From NCBI RefSeq assembly GCF_009902005.1, contig NZ_WUTT01000001.1, positions 2,570,227 through 2,634,226 of the forward strand: a stretch of DNA of 64,000 bases, read 5' to 3'. The notes below the pieces were generated by a model. That model searched no databases. It was given only the letters and a program-made list of their open reading frames with translations, and was not told the DNA's origin. Shown here piece by piece: positions 47,767 to 56,706 of the stretch (position 1 is the first letter of the stretch; the number at the start of each line of letters is the position of its first letter). The translations under genes and the position numbers were made by a program. Source of the stretch: Halomonas alimentaria (lineage in GTDB: Bacteria > Pseudomonadota > Gammaproteobacteria > Pseudomonadales > Halomonadaceae).

Positions 47767-49053
47767 TCACAGCCGGTCACGCAGCTTGTAGAAGGTGGTC
47801 GCCAGTACCAGCAGTGGGGTCCGCAACAGGGCTCCCCCCGGGAAGCGCCGATGAGGCATGGCGGCGAAGGCGTCGAAACGTTCGGCCTGGCCGGCGATGG
47901 CCTCGGCCATCAGCCGCCCGGCCAGCCCCGCCAGGGCCATGCCGTGTCCGGAGTAGCCCTGGGCATAGTAGATATTGCCGCCGAGGCGGCCGAAGTCCGG
48001 CGCACGATTGAGCGTGATGGCCACGTCGCCACCCCAGCGATAGTCGATGGAAATGCCCTCGAGCACCGGGAAGAGTCGCGCGATCTTGGCATCCATGCGC
48101 GCCTGGATGCCCTTGGGCTCGCGGCCGTCGTAGCTCACCTCGCCGCCGTAGATAAGGCGGCGATCACCGGAGAGGCGGTAGTAGTCGAGCACGAAGTTGG
48201 CATCCGACAGGGCGTCGTTGTGGGGCAGTACCTGCGCCGCCTGGTCCTCGCTGAGCGGGGCGGTGGCGATCATGTAGTTGGCGGCACGCATCACCCGCCC
48301 CCCCATTTCCGGCACCAGCCCCGCCTGGTAGGCGTTGGTGCCCAGCACCACGAAATCGGCGGTGACCCGCCCGGCGGCGGTACGCACGCTGGCCGGCTGG
48401 CCACGCTCGATGGCCACGGCGGCGCTCTGCTCGTGGATGACCACCCCGGCCTCGCGGGCGGCGCGGGCCAGCCCCAGGGTGTAGTTGAGCGGGTGCAGAT
48501 GCCCGGCAGCGGACTCGTGCAGGGCGGCCGGGTAGGCGTCGGTGACCACCCGTTCACGCAGTGCATCGCCCTCGAGCATCTCGAGATCATGGTAGTCATA
48601 GTCCCGGGCCATGCGCTCGCGGTGCTCGGCCAGCTCGCGCACATGGCGCGGCTTGACCGCCGCATGCAGGTAGCCCCACTGCAGGTCGCAGGGGATGGCG
48701 TGGCGCTCGACACGCTCGGCGGTCAGGCGAACCGCCTCGCGACTGAGCTGCCAGATGTCGCGGGCCCGCTCACGCCCCAGGGCCTTCTCCACGGTGGCCA
48801 TGTCGGTGCCCAGCCCCGGCAGGATCTGCCCGCCGCTGCGCCCCGAGGCGCCGTAGCCGATCTCGCCGGCCTCCAGCAGCACCACCGAGTAGCCGCGTTC
48901 GGCCAGCTCCAGCGCTGCCGAGGAGCCGGTGATGCCGCCCCCCACCACGCAGACATCGGCGCGTACCTCGCCCTCGAGGGGCGGACAGGCGCCGAGGTCG
49001 ACGGCGATGGAGTCGCGGTACCAGGAGTTCGGCGGTGCGGCGTGGTCGGTCAT
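47767..49053 (-). CDS. puuB: Gamma-glutamylputrescine oxidoreductase, copy 2 (FAD-dependent)
   Basis: 428-aa paralogue of the 39792 gene. The FAD-binding fold is VCVVGGGITGSSAALELAERG, then GYGASGRSGGQILPGLGTDM and the C-terminal YAQGYSGHGMALAGLAGRLMAEA. First gene of the seven-gene operon puuB2-potG-potH-potI-potF-puuA2-binding protein. Pseudomonas has several PauB enzymes with differing substrates, so specificity is open. Its upstream region holds a TTGACA and the shared motif. Confidence 0.85.
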   Translation of the reverse strand: MTDHAAPPNSWYRDSIAVDLGACPPLEGEVRADVCVVGGGITGSSAALELAERGYSVVLLEAGEIGYGASGRSGGQILPGLGTDMATVEKALGRERARDIWQLSREAVRLTAERVERHAIPCDLQWGYLHAAVKPRHVRELAEHRERMARDYDYHDLEMLEGDALRERVVTDAYPAALHESAAGHLHPLNYTLGLARAAREAGVVIHEQSAAVAIERGQPASVRTAAGRVTADFVVLGTNAYQAGLVPEMGGRVMRAANYMIATAPLSEDQAAQVLPHNDALSDANFVLDYYRLSGDRRLIYGGEVSYDGREPKGIQARMDAKIARLFPVLEGISIDYRWGGDVAITLNRAPDFGRLGGNIYYAQGYSGHGMALAGLAGRLMAEAIAGQAERFDAFAAMPHRRFPGGALLRTPLLVLATTFYKLRDRL

Positions 49054-49131
49054 GCGGGCTCCCCGGGGTTGGGCGCTGGGCGCCGGTGGCCATTGTCGTT
49101 GTTGTGAAGACGGGTGCTGCTGGGAATCAGT

Positions 49132-49174
49132 TTGACACCAGGCGACGCGTGCATGTCAAGTATTCAATAACAAC
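49132..49174 (-). promoter_or_regulatory. Promoter/operator region of the puuB2-pot operon
   Basis: On the minus strand TTGACA (49159-49154) could be a -35. It is mirrored 16 bases on by TGTCAA (49137-49132), an inverted repeat replacing a canonical -10. Adjoining it, AAGTATTCAATAACAAC (plus strand, 49158-49174) resembles the motif before puuA. Together this looks like a regulated promoter for the operon. Confidence 0.4.
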
Positions 49175-49306
49175 GCCCAACCACCACAGCCCCCTTTCCC
49201 GGACGCCCAGGCAACCGGCCCTGGCATCGCTACTGCGCCATGAAGGGCCGTACGTCGCGATCGTGCAGGCGCTCGGCGCGGCGCGCCAAACGTCAAGAAA
49301 TCACGA

Positions 49307-50068
49307 TCACGATACCGTCACGGGATTGCCACAGGTGACGCAGGCAGGATCCCGCGGCACGCCGAAGCGGCGCCACTCGCCGCTCAGGCCGTCGAAGGTG
49401 GAGAGCCCCCGATGGGGGGTGCCCGCACCGCTGAGCAGCTTGATCGCCTCCAGTGCCTGGAAGCTGCCGATCAGCCCCACCAGAGGCGCCACCACGCCGC
49501 TCTCGGCGCAGGAGAGCGCCGCGTCGCCCTGGCCATCCGGGGGATAGAGACAGGCGTAGCAGGGGCAGTCGGGATCGCGGGGGTCGAACACCGCCAGCTG
49601 GCCCGAGAAGCGGATCGCCGCGCCCGAGACCAGCGGCACCCCGGCCGCGTGGCAGGCGGCGTTGATGGCGTAACGGCTGGAGAAGCGGTCGGTGCAGTCG
49701 AGCACCACGTCGGCGGCGGCCACCGCCGTGGCCATGCTCTCGCCCTCCAGATGCGTCGTACACGTCTCGATGCGACACCCCGGGTTGAGCGCCTGCGCCG
49801 CCTCGCGGGCCGACTCGGCCTTGTTGCGCCCCAGGTCCGCCTCGCCGTGGGCGATCTGGCGCTGCAGGTTGGAGAGCTCGACCTCGTCGGCATCGGCCAG
49901 GGTCAGCCGCCCGACACCGGCGGCGGCCAGGTAGAGGGCCACCGGCGACCCCAGGCCACCGGCGCCGACCACCAGGGCGTGGCCGGCAAGCAGGCGCTCC
50001 TGGCCCTCGATGTCGATGGCCTCGAGCATGATCTGGCGGCTGTAGCGCAGCAGGTCGCGGTCGTTCAT
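49307..50068 (-). CDS. moeB: MoeB/ThiF-family adenylyltransferase
   Basis: 253-aa E1-like enzyme that adenylates the C-terminal Gly of MoaD- or ThiS-like sulfur carriers. The nucleotide-binding loop is VVGAGGLGSPVALYL, with LSNLQRQIAHGEADLGRNKAESA and two zinc CxxC pairs (CPCYACLYP and CVTCGNP). No rhodanese domain. Start at MNDRDLLRYSRQIML. In pseudomonads moeB follows prmC directly; here lrp lies between, ending 8 bases before this start. Whether it serves molybdopterin, thiamine or both is not determinable. Confidence 0.9.
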   Translation of the reverse strand: MNDRDLLRYSRQIMLEAIDIEGQERLLAGHALVVGAGGLGSPVALYLAAAGVGRLTLADADEVELSNLQRQIAHGEADLGRNKAESAREAAQALNPGCRIETCTTHLEGESMATAVAAADVVLDCTDRFSSRYAINAACHAAGVPLVSGAAIRFSGQLAVFDPRDPDCPCYACLYPPDGQGDAALSCAESGVVAPLVGLIGSFQALEAIKLLSGAGTPHRGLSTFDGLSGEWRRFGVPRDPACVTCGNPVTVS

Positions 50069-50076
50069 GGCGTGAC

Positions 50077-50577
50077 TCACTTGCTGTCGAACTCCTCGAT
50101 ATCGGGCACGTGGAGGGAGAACTCCTCCTTGACCTCCTCCATCACCACGTAGCTCTTGGACTCCTTGACCCCCGGCAGGGTCAGCACCACGTCGCCGAGC
50201 AGCTGACGATAGGCAGACATCTCGGGAATGCGGCACTTGAGGATGTAGTCGAACTGCCCCGAGACCAGATGGCACTCCTGGATCTGGGGCAGGCGCGCCA
50301 CGGCGCGGCGAAACTCGTCGAACACCGCCGGCGACTGGGTCTCCAGGCTGATCTCCACGAACACCAGCAGGTTGGCCTTGAGCGCCCGGGGATCGAGCAC
50401 GGCACGGTAGCCGCGAATCACCCCTGCGCGCTCCAGGCGCTTGACCCGCTCAAGGCAGGGGGTGGTGGAGAGTCCCACCTGGCTGGCGAGGTCGACGTAG
50501 GAGATACGCGCGTTCTCCTGCAGGCAGCGCAGGATCTTGAGGTCGATGCGGTCGAGGGAGCGGGACTTGGCTTTCAT
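50077..50577 (-). CDS. lrp: Lrp/AsnC family transcriptional regulator (Lrp-like)
   Basis: 166-aa regulator: N-terminal winged HTH (LDRIDLKILRCLQENARIS, then VGLSTTPCLERVKRLERAGVI) and C-terminal RAM ligand domain with IQECHLVSGQFDYILK and the TYVVMEEVK-like end SYVVMEEVKEE. Similarity to global Lrp is strong, including the CLERV recognition helix. I chose the ATG at 50577 (MKAKSRSLDRID); neither it nor a GTG 15 bases upstream has a Shine-Dalgarno sequence. It interrupts the usual prmC-moeB adjacency. Confidence 0.88.
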   Translation of the reverse strand: MKAKSRSLDRIDLKILRCLQENARISYVDLASQVGLSTTPCLERVKRLERAGVIRGYRAVLDPRALKANLLVFVEISLETQSPAVFDEFRRAVARLPQIQECHLVSGQFDYILKCRIPEMSAYRQLLGDVVLTLPGVKESKSYVVMEEVKEEFSLHVPDIEEFDSK

Positions 50578-50755
50578 TGTAATGGGTGGCACCGGTCGGA
50601 AGAGTCATGAGCGCCGCCGCAACAGCAGAATCGACTGCTAATCACCCTGCATTACGGCAGCTGACGGAAATATCATCTGCCGAAGGTGTACCACAGCCTC
50701 GCATCCACGGCTATCAACGCTTGGTCTGACTCAGGGCTATCGCAGATGACTTGTC
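50578..50755. other. Left part of the lrp-prmC intergenic gap
   Basis: The lrp-prmC gap is 328 bases. The left 178 bases probably contain the lrp promoter (minus strand), but I find no convincing -35/-10 pair, ORF or RNA gene. The right part is the palindromic element listed separately. Confidence 0.5.
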
Positions 50756-50870
50756 GCTCGGGGCTGATCTGGCGACAAGCCTTCGAGGAGGCGCTGTGAA
50801 CCCCTCCCTGGGCGCTACCGACGCCATCCCTGGCGTAGGACCTCCTCTACGGCTTGTCACCAGCGCCCCT
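50756..50870. repeat. Dispersed palindromic intergenic element, copy B
   Basis: Second copy of the element at 16854-16967, same order of blocks. Outer arms GACAAGCC (50774-50781) and GGCTTGTC (50851-50858) pair, and the inner hairpin ACGCC-ATCCCT-GGCGT is at 50821-50836. Each arm differs from copy A, but each pair stays complementary, so the changes are compensatory. Sits between lrp and prmC (both minus strand), abutting the prmC 3' end. Confidence 0.75.
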
Positions 50871-50905
50871 TGGTTTCTGCAACTGCGATTGCTCTGTGGC
50901 CTGAC

Positions 50906-51772
50906 TCACGCCGGGTGACGCCCCAGGCTGATGCGCTCATGGCCGGCGAGGTCGCGGCGGCTGGCCACCTCGGCGTAGCCCGCCTCCACCAGTGCCTCGC
51001 GCACCGCCTCGGCCTGGCGAAAGCCATGCTCCAGCAGCAGCCAGCCGCCGGGCAGCAGGTGCTCGCGTGCCGCCGCCACCAGGTGGCGCAGGTCGGCCAG
51101 GCCCTCGCCACCGGCCACCAGCGCCGAGCGCGGCTCGAAGCGCACGTCGCCCTCGGCCAGGTGCGGGTCGTCCGCGGCGATATAGGGGGGATTGGAGACC
51201 ACCAGGTCGAAGCGGGCATCCTCGCCCTGCCCGGCCAGGGCGGCGAACCAGTCGCTCTCGTCGAACACGGCGTTGGCCAGGGCGTGACGCGCGGCATTTT
51301 GTCGCGCCAGGGACACCGCCTCGGGGCGGATATCCAGGCCCAGCACGCGCCAGCCGGGGCGTTCACTGGCAAACGCCAGGGCGATGGCGCCGCTGCCGGT
51401 GCCCAGGTCGAGCAGCCGCCCGCCAGACGTCGTGGCCAGGGCCAGCGCCGCCTCGACCAGGGTCTCGGTATCGGGGCGCGGAATCAGGGTGCTGGGGTCG
51501 GTGGCCAGGGTAAGCCCCCAGAACTCGCGCTCGCCGGTGAGATAGGCCACCGGCTCTCCCGCCATGCGGCGCGCCAGCAGCGCCCGAAAGCGCCCAGTCG
51601 CCTCGCCGTCGGCGTCGCGGTCGCCCCAGGTGTAGAGCCAGGTGCGCTCGACACCCAGCACATGGCAGAGCAGTACCTCGGCATCGAGGCGGGCCGACGG
51701 CGAGCCCGCCGCAACCAGACTCGCCGTGGCCTCGGCCAGCAGGGCGTCGAGGGTCACTCTTCCGCCCGCCAC
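50906..51772 (-). CDS. prmC: Peptide chain release factor N5-glutamine methyltransferase PrmC (HemK)
   Basis: 288-aa SAM-dependent methyltransferase that modifies the Gln of the GGQ motif in RF1/RF2. The SAM loop is LLDLGTGSGAIALAFA, and the catalytic NPPY lies in DLVVSNPPYIAADDPHL. The N-terminal helical domain and EPVAYLTGEREFWGL are typical. It begins one base after the prfA stop, the conserved hemA-prfA-prmC order; its target is the neighbouring gene product. Confidence 0.96.
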   Translation of the reverse strand: MAGGRVTLDALLAEATASLVAAGSPSARLDAEVLLCHVLGVERTWLYTWGDRDADGEATGRFRALLARRMAGEPVAYLTGEREFWGLTLATDPSTLIPRPDTETLVEAALALATTSGGRLLDLGTGSGAIALAFASERPGWRVLGLDIRPEAVSLARQNAARHALANAVFDESDWFAALAGQGEDARFDLVVSNPPYIAADDPHLAEGDVRFEPRSALVAGGEGLADLRHLVAAAREHLLPGGWLLLEHGFRQAEAVREALVEAGYAEVASRRDLAGHERISLGRHPA

Positions 51773-51773
51773 C

Positions 51774-52865
51774 TCAGGCCTCCTGCTGCAGGGCGGCGAG
51801 CTGTTCGGCCTGATACTCGTGGATCAGCGGCTCGATCACTTCATCGAGGTGTTCGCCGCCGATCACTTCGGCGAGCTTGTAGAGGGTGAGGTTGATGCGG
51901 TGGTCGGTGACCCTCCCCTGGGGAAAGTTGTAGGTGCGGATGCGCTCGCTGCGATCCCCGGAGCCCACCAGGGAGCGCCGGGTATCGGCCTGCTGCTGGC
52001 GCTGGCTGTCCACGGCGTGCTGCTTGAGGCGGGCGGCGAGCAGCGACATCGCCTTGGCGCGGTTCTTGTGCTGGCTGCGCTCCTCCTGGCACTCCACCAC
52101 CACGCCACTGGGCAGGTGGGTGATGCGGATGGCGGAGTCGGTGGTGTTGACGTGCTGGCCGCCGGCGCCGCTGGAGCGGAAGGTGTCCACGCGCAGGTCG
52201 CCCGGGTCGAGGTCGATGTCGCCCACCGCCTCCACCTCGGGCATCACCGCCACGGTGCAGGCGGAGGTGTGGATGCGCCCCTGGGACTCGGTGGCCGGCA
52301 CGCGCTGCACGCGGTGGGCGCCGGACTCGAACTTGAGCCGGGCGTAGGCCCCCTCGCCCTTGATGCGCGCGATGACCTCCTTGTAGCCGCCCTGCTCGCC
52401 GTGGCTGGCGCTGATCACCTCCACCTTCCAGCCGTGCTTCTCGGCGTAGCGGGAGTACATGCGGAACAGGTCGCCGGCGAACAGCGCCGCCTCGTCGCCA
52501 CCGGTACCGGCGCGCACCTCGAGGAAGACGCCACGGCCATCGTCGGGGTCTTTCGGCACCAGCAGGCGCTTGAGGGTCACCTCCAGGGCGTCACGCTTCT
52601 CGCGACTCTCGGCCAGTTCGAGCTCGGCCAGCTCGCGCATCTCGGGGTCACTGTCGGAGGCGAGCTGTGCGGCGTCCTCGATATCGTTCTCCACGGCGCG
52701 ATATTCCCGCCACGCCTCCACCAGGGACTCGAGCTCGGCATATTCACGGGAGTAGTCGCGGAAGCGGGCCTGGTCGCCGATCACCTCGGGCTCCGCCAGC
52801 AGGGCGGCGAGCTCCTCGAAGCGCTCGCCGAAGGCGTCGAGACGCGCACGCAGGGAAGCTTTCAT
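51774..52865 (-). CDS. prfA: Peptide chain release factor 1
   Basis: 363-aa RF1 terminating translation at UAA and UAG. The GGQ loop is at residues 235-237 in [20 protein letters not shown]; the PXT-type stop-codon recognition tripeptide lies in the [17 protein letters not shown] region (PAT). Start [16 protein letters not shown]. Between hemA (9-base gap) and prmC. Confidence 0.97.
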   Translation of the reverse strand: MKASLRARLDAFGERFEELAALLAEPEVIGDQARFRDYSREYAELESLVEAWREYRAVENDIEDAAQLASDSDPEMRELAELELAESREKRDALEVTLKRLLVPKDPDDGRGVFLEVRAGTGGDEAALFAGDLFRMYSRYAEKHGWKVEVISASHGEQGGYKEVIARIKGEGAYARLKFESGAHRVQRVPATESQGRIHTSACTVAVMPEVEAVGDIDLDPGDLRVDTFRSSGAGGQHVNTTDSAIRITHLPSGVVVECQEERSQHKNRAKAMSLLAARLKQHAVDSQRQQQADTRRSLVGSGDRSERIRTYNFPQGRVTDHRINLTLYKLAEVIGGEHLDEVIEPLIHEYQAEQLAALQQEA

Positions 52866-52874
52866 GAATCGGTC

Positions 52875-54143
52875 CTATCGGGTCTTGTCGGGGGTCGCCT
52901 CGAGCAGCAGCACGCTGGCCGCCTCGAGCAGGTCGTGGCGTTCTGCGGAAGCGGCCTCACGCAGCGCCACGGTGGGGCCGTGCAGCAGCCGGTTGGTGAG
53001 CTGATGGGCCAGGCGCCGCACCACGGCCTCGGGATCCTCGCCGCGACCGAGCCGCGCCAGGGCCTGCTCCAGGGAGTGGTCGCGCTGCACCTCGCCACGG
53101 GAGCGGTAGTCATGGATCAGCTCGCCGCCGCTGCGGATGCGACGGTCATGCAGCCAGGCACCCACGCCGTGCTCGATCAGCGACTCCGCCTGGTCGGCGG
53201 CCACCTGGCGGTGGCGGCGGTTCTCCGCGATCACCTCCTGAAGGTCATCCACCGTATACAGGAAGATGTCGGCCAGCTGGCCCACCTCGGGCTCGATGTC
53301 CCGGGGCACGGCAATATCGACCATGAAGATCGGCCGGTGACGGCGCTTCTTCAGAGCCCGCTCCACCATGCCCTTGCCGAGGATCGGCAGCGGCGCCGCG
53401 GTGGAGGAGATGACGATATCGGCATCGGCCAGGGCGTCGGGGATGGCATCCAGGGTGATCGCCCGGCCACCCAGTGGCGCGGCCAGAAGCTCGCCGCGCT
53501 CGCGGGTGCGGTTGGCCACGGTAAGCTGGCTGACGCCCGCCTCCACCAGGTGGCGGGCCACCAGCTCGATGGTCTCGCCGGCGCCGATCAGCAGCGCCCG
53601 GGCGCGGCCGAAGTCATCGAAGATGCGGCTGGCCAGGCTCACCGCCGCATAGGCCACCGACACCGGGTTGCGGCCGATGCCGGTCTCGGTGCGCACCTGC
53701 TTGGCCACGGCGAAGGTGTGCTGGAACAGGCACTCCAGTTCCTTGCCCAGGCCACGCCCCAGGCGACTGGCCTGGTAGGCGTCCTTGAGCTGGCCGAGGA
53801 TCTGCGGCTCGCCCAGCACCATGGAGTCCAGCCCCACCGCCACCCGCATCAGGTGGCGGGCGGCGTCGTTGTCCAGGTAGTGATAGGCGCACTTCGAGAG
53901 GTCATCGACCGGCAGGCCGTGAAAGCGGCCCAGCCAGTCCAGGATGGCCACCTCCCCTTCGGGCTCGGTCACGCAGTAGAGCTCGGTGCGATTGCAGGTG
54001 GAGAGGACGGCCGCCTCCTTTACCTCGGGCAGGCCACGCAGTTCGCCCAGCGCGGCATCCAGCTCGGCGGGGTCGAAGGCCACCTGCTCGCGCACCTCCA
54101 CGGTGGCGGTTCGGTGATTGATTCCAAGGGCAAGCAGCGTCAT
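52875..54143 (-). CDS. hemA: Glutamyl-tRNA reductase
   Basis: First step of C5 tetrapyrrole synthesis: Glu-tRNA to glutamate-1-semialdehyde with NADPH. The 422-aa product has nucleophile Cys50 in LSTCNRTELYC, MRVAVGLDSMVLGEPQILGQ, the NADPH domain (ALLIGAGETIELVARHL) and a C-terminal dimerisation helix. The start at MTLLALGINHRTATVEV is the family start; upstream in-frame sequence is not conserved. Divergent from the TPR-lolB operon. Confidence 0.97.
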   Translation of the reverse strand: MTLLALGINHRTATVEVREQVAFDPAELDAALGELRGLPEVKEAAVLSTCNRTELYCVTEPEGEVAILDWLGRFHGLPVDDLSKCAYHYLDNDAARHLMRVAVGLDSMVLGEPQILGQLKDAYQASRLGRGLGKELECLFQHTFAVAKQVRTETGIGRNPVSVAYAAVSLASRIFDDFGRARALLIGAGETIELVARHLVEAGVSQLTVANRTRERGELLAAPLGGRAITLDAIPDALADADIVISSTAAPLPILGKGMVERALKKRRHRPIFMVDIAVPRDIEPEVGQLADIFLYTVDDLQEVIAENRRHRQVAADQAESLIEHGVGAWLHDRRIRSGGELIHDYRSRGEVQRDHSLEQALARLGRGEDPEAVVRRLAHQLTNRLLHGPTVALREAASAERHDLLEAASVLLLEATPDKTR

Positions 54144-54183
54144 GCGTCGGGCATCTTGAACGTGGGGTGTGCGGCCATTACGG

Positions 54184-54213
54184 CCTCGCGATCGAGGCGC
54201 GAGGATTCTATCA
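54184..54213 (-). promoter_or_regulatory. hemA promoter -10 with adjacent inverted repeat
   Basis: On the minus strand TGA-TAGAAT (54213-54205) is an extended -10. Immediately downstream, in the likely transcribed leader, CCTCGCG-N7-CGCGAGG (54184-54204) is a perfect 7-bp inverted repeat, either an operator at +1 or a leader hairpin. It lies 62-70 bases before the hemA ATG. Confidence 0.45.
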
Positions 54214-54250
54214 CAGCCGACAGGCGAAGGGCGCACCCCACCGCTTGCCT

Positions 54251-54278
54251 TTGCCCACGCCGGCCGAGCCGTTATGCT
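54251..54278 (+). promoter_or_regulatory. Promoter of the TPR-lolB-ispE operon
   Basis: TTGCCC (54251-54256), 16-base spacer, TATGCT (54273-54278), 30 bases before the TPR gene ATG. Fair sigma-70 match. Confidence 0.45.
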
Positions 54279-54307
54279 GAGGCCACCGCACCGCAAGCGA
54301 GACCCCC

Positions 54308-56062
54308 ATGGCCCGCGCCCCGCTTTCCCTGTTACCCCTGCCTCTGGCGATGCCGGCACTGGCCCTGATGCTGGCCGGCTGCCAGGCGTGGCCGCTCGCC
54401 GACGACGAGGCCTCACTGATGGAGGACCCGCTGGCCGGTGCCCCGCCCATCGAGCGCGGCCTCGACGCCGAAGGCCTGGCCGGGCTGATCACCGCGGAGC
54501 TGGCCGGCCAGCGCGGTGATTACCGACGTGCGGCCGAGGGCTATCTTACCGCAAGCCAACGCTACCGCAGCGCCGGCCTGGCGGAGCGGGCGGCACTGGC
54601 CGCGAGCTTCGGCAACGAACCCGAGCTGCTCGACCGAGCCGCCCGGGAGTGGCAGGGGCTGGCTCCCGGCAGCCCCGCGCCGGCCCGGCTGCTGGCCGGC
54701 CTCGCCGTGCAGCGCGGCGACTGGGACGAAGCGCTGCGCCAGCGGCTGGCACTGGTTCGGGAGGGCGGCGACAGCGAGATCTCGCCGCTGGTCGAATCCG
54801 CCCTGGCAGCCAACGCCGACGCTGCCCCGCTGCTGTCCAGGCTGCGCGACTACCTGGCCACGGCGCCTGAGGATGCCCGCCGCCATGACGCCGAGCTCGC
54901 CACCGCTATGCTCGAGGTAGCCGTCGGCGAGACGGATGCCGCCGAACGACGCCTGGAGCGACTCGGAGCCCGGGCTCCGGAGCTGCCGGCGCTGTGGCTG
55001 ACCCGTGCCCGGTTGGCCCAGGAGGCGGACGACCCGCGTGCCGCCCGCAGCGCCGCACGCCGCGGCCTCGAGGTCTCGCCTGGCGACGCCCGCTTCATCC
55101 TGCTGCTGGCCCAGAGTGAGCTGCGCCTGGGTAACGTCGCGGCCGCCGAGGCGCAGACCGACGCCCTGCTCGAGGAGCATACCGGCGATGCCGCGCTGAC
55201 CATCGGCCTGGCCCGCCTCTACCTTGACGAAGGGCACCACGAGCCGGCACGGCGCCTACTGCTGCCGCTGGTGGAGTCCCCCGAGGCCCCCGCCGATGCC
55301 TTCCTGCTGCTCGGCGATATCGCCCGCGCCGAGGGCGAGATCGACAACGCCCTGCTTTATTACCGCCAGGTACCCCTGGAGCAGGGCTTCCTGCTCAGCC
55401 GGCTGCGGGCCGCCGAGATGCTGGTCGAGGACGACCGGCTGGATGACGCACGCACCTTCCTGCGCAACGAGCGGCTGCGCCACGACGACTGGTTCAGCGA
55501 ACTGGTCTCCCTGGAAGCCGAGCTGCTCGACCGCGAGGGTCTCGGCGAGGACGCCGATGCCCTGCTCGACCGCGAGCTGGCCCGCACCCCCAACGACGAG
55601 CAGCTGCTCTACCTGCGTGGAATGCGCGCCTGGGAGGCTGGCGACCTGGCGGGCATGGAGCGCGACCTGGGGCGCATCATCGAGCGCAACCCCGACAACG
55701 CCATGGCCCTCAACGCCCTGGGCTACACCCTGGCCGACCAGGGACCCGCATCACGCCTGGCGGAAGCCCGCGAACTGGTCGAGCGCGCCCACGCCCTCGA
55801 GCCCGACAACCCCGCCATCCTCGACAGCCTGGGCTGGGTGCATTACCGCGAGGGCGACCCGCAAGGCGCCCTGCCATGGCTGGAGCGCGCCTATCGCGTC
55901 ATGCCCGACCAGGAGATCGCCGCCCACCTGGCCGAGGTGCTGTGGGCCCTGGACCGCCGCGAGAAGGCCCGCGAACGTGTCCGCGAGGCCCTCGAGCGCT
56001 TCGACGAACATCCGCTGATCGACGACCTGCTGCAACGCATCCCGGAAATTGCTCCCCGATAA
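54308..56062 (+). CDS. TPR-repeat lipoprotein upstream of lolB
   Basis: 584-aa protein with a lipoprotein signal (LPLAMPALALMLAGC, lipobox LAGC with Cys at about residue 24) followed by many degenerate TPR helices over most of the length, clearest in NPDNAMALNALGYTLADQGP and DNPAILDSLGWVHYREGDPQGALPWLERAYR in parts. Orthologues sit before lolB in pseudomonads and halomonads. Residue after the lipidated Cys is Gln, not Asp, predicting outer-membrane sorting. Likely a protein-protein scaffold in the periplasm; precise role unknown. Confidence 0.88.
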   Translation: MARAPLSLLPLPLAMPALALMLAGCQAWPLADDEASLMEDPLAGAPPIERGLDAEGLAGLITAELAGQRGDYRRAAEGYLTASQRYRSAGLAERAALAASFGNEPELLDRAAREWQGLAPGSPAPARLLAGLAVQRGDWDEALRQRLALVREGGDSEISPLVESALAANADAAPLLSRLRDYLATAPEDARRHDAELATAMLEVAVGETDAAERRLERLGARAPELPALWLTRARLAQEADDPRAARSAARRGLEVSPGDARFILLLAQSELRLGNVAAAEAQTDALLEEHTGDAALTIGLARLYLDEGHHEPARRLLLPLVESPEAPADAFLLLGDIARAEGEIDNALLYYRQVPLEQGFLLSRLRAAEMLVEDDRLDDARTFLRNERLRHDDWFSELVSLEAELLDREGLGEDADALLDRELARTPNDEQLLYLRGMRAWEAGDLAGMERDLGRIIERNPDNAMALNALGYTLADQGPASRLAEARELVERAHALEPDNPAILDSLGWVHYREGDPQGALPWLERAYRVMPDQEIAAHLAEVLWALDRREKARERVREALERFDEHPLIDDLLQRIPEIAPR

Positions 56063-56088
56063 CACGCCCACCCGACCATGAGACCGCC

Positions 56089-56706
56089 ATGCGACGCCGA
56101 CACCCGCTTCGACTCACCGCCGCCCTGCTGCTGATGGCCCTGGCCGCCGGCTGCGCCCGACAGGCTCCGCTGCCCGAGGGGGAGCGGGCCGCGGGGCAGT
56201 GGCAGGCCCAGGAGGCACGCATCGAGTCACTGGATACCTGGCAACTGGCCGGCAAGGCCGGGCTGCGCACCCCCGAGGACTCCACCAGTGCCAACCTCGA
56301 CTGGAGCCAGCACCCCCACTACTACCGCCTGCTGATCAGTGGCCCCTTCGGCGGCGGCCGCACTACCCTTGAGGGCCGCGAGGGACGGTTCTCGTTGACC
56401 ACCTCCGAAGGGCGCTTCGAGGCCGAGACCCCCGAGGCGCTGATGCAGCAACAGCTCGGCTGGTCGCTGCCGCTCGGTGCACTGTCGGACTGGATCCGCG
56501 GCCTGCCCGGCGACGCCAGCGACTATCGGCTCGAGGAGGACGAACTGGGCTTCCCGGCCCGCCTCGAACAGGATGGCTGGAAGGTCGACTACCGCGACTG
56601 GCTCCATACCGACGGCCTGTGGCTACCGAGACGCCTGGTGATGACCTACGGTGATCTGCGGGTGACCTTGGTGGTCAACGACTGGCGCCCCGTCGTCGAT
56701 GAGTGA
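56089..56706 (+). CDS. lolB: Outer-membrane lipoprotein receptor LolB
   Basis: 205-aa lipoprotein that accepts lipoproteins from LolA and inserts them in the outer membrane. Lipobox LAAGC at about residues 18-22; the LolB beta-barrel shows WQLAGKAGLRTPEDSTSANLDW in parts, LISGPFGGGRTTLEGREG and the protruding-loop region GWSLPLGALSDWIRGLP. Start at the ATG preceding MRRRHPLRLTAALLL; no strong ribosome-binding site. The stop overlaps ispE by 8 bases. Confidence 0.94.
   Translation: MRRRHPLRLTAALLLMALAAGCARQAPLPEGERAAGQWQAQEARIESLDTWQLAGKAGLRTPEDSTSANLDWSQHPHYYRLLISGPFGGGRTTLEGREGRFSLTTSEGRFEAETPEALMQQQLGWSLPLGALSDWIRGLPGDASDYRLEEDELGFPARLEQDGWKVDYRDWLHTDGLWLPRRLVMTYGDLRVTLVVNDWRPVVDE

Noticed and set aside
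49222..49236. TGGCATCGCTACTGC, a second GG-N10-GC sigma-54-like match
   Set aside because: It lacks the TTGC -12 element and points away from puuB2 toward the 3' end of moeB, so it has no gene to drive; probably chance.
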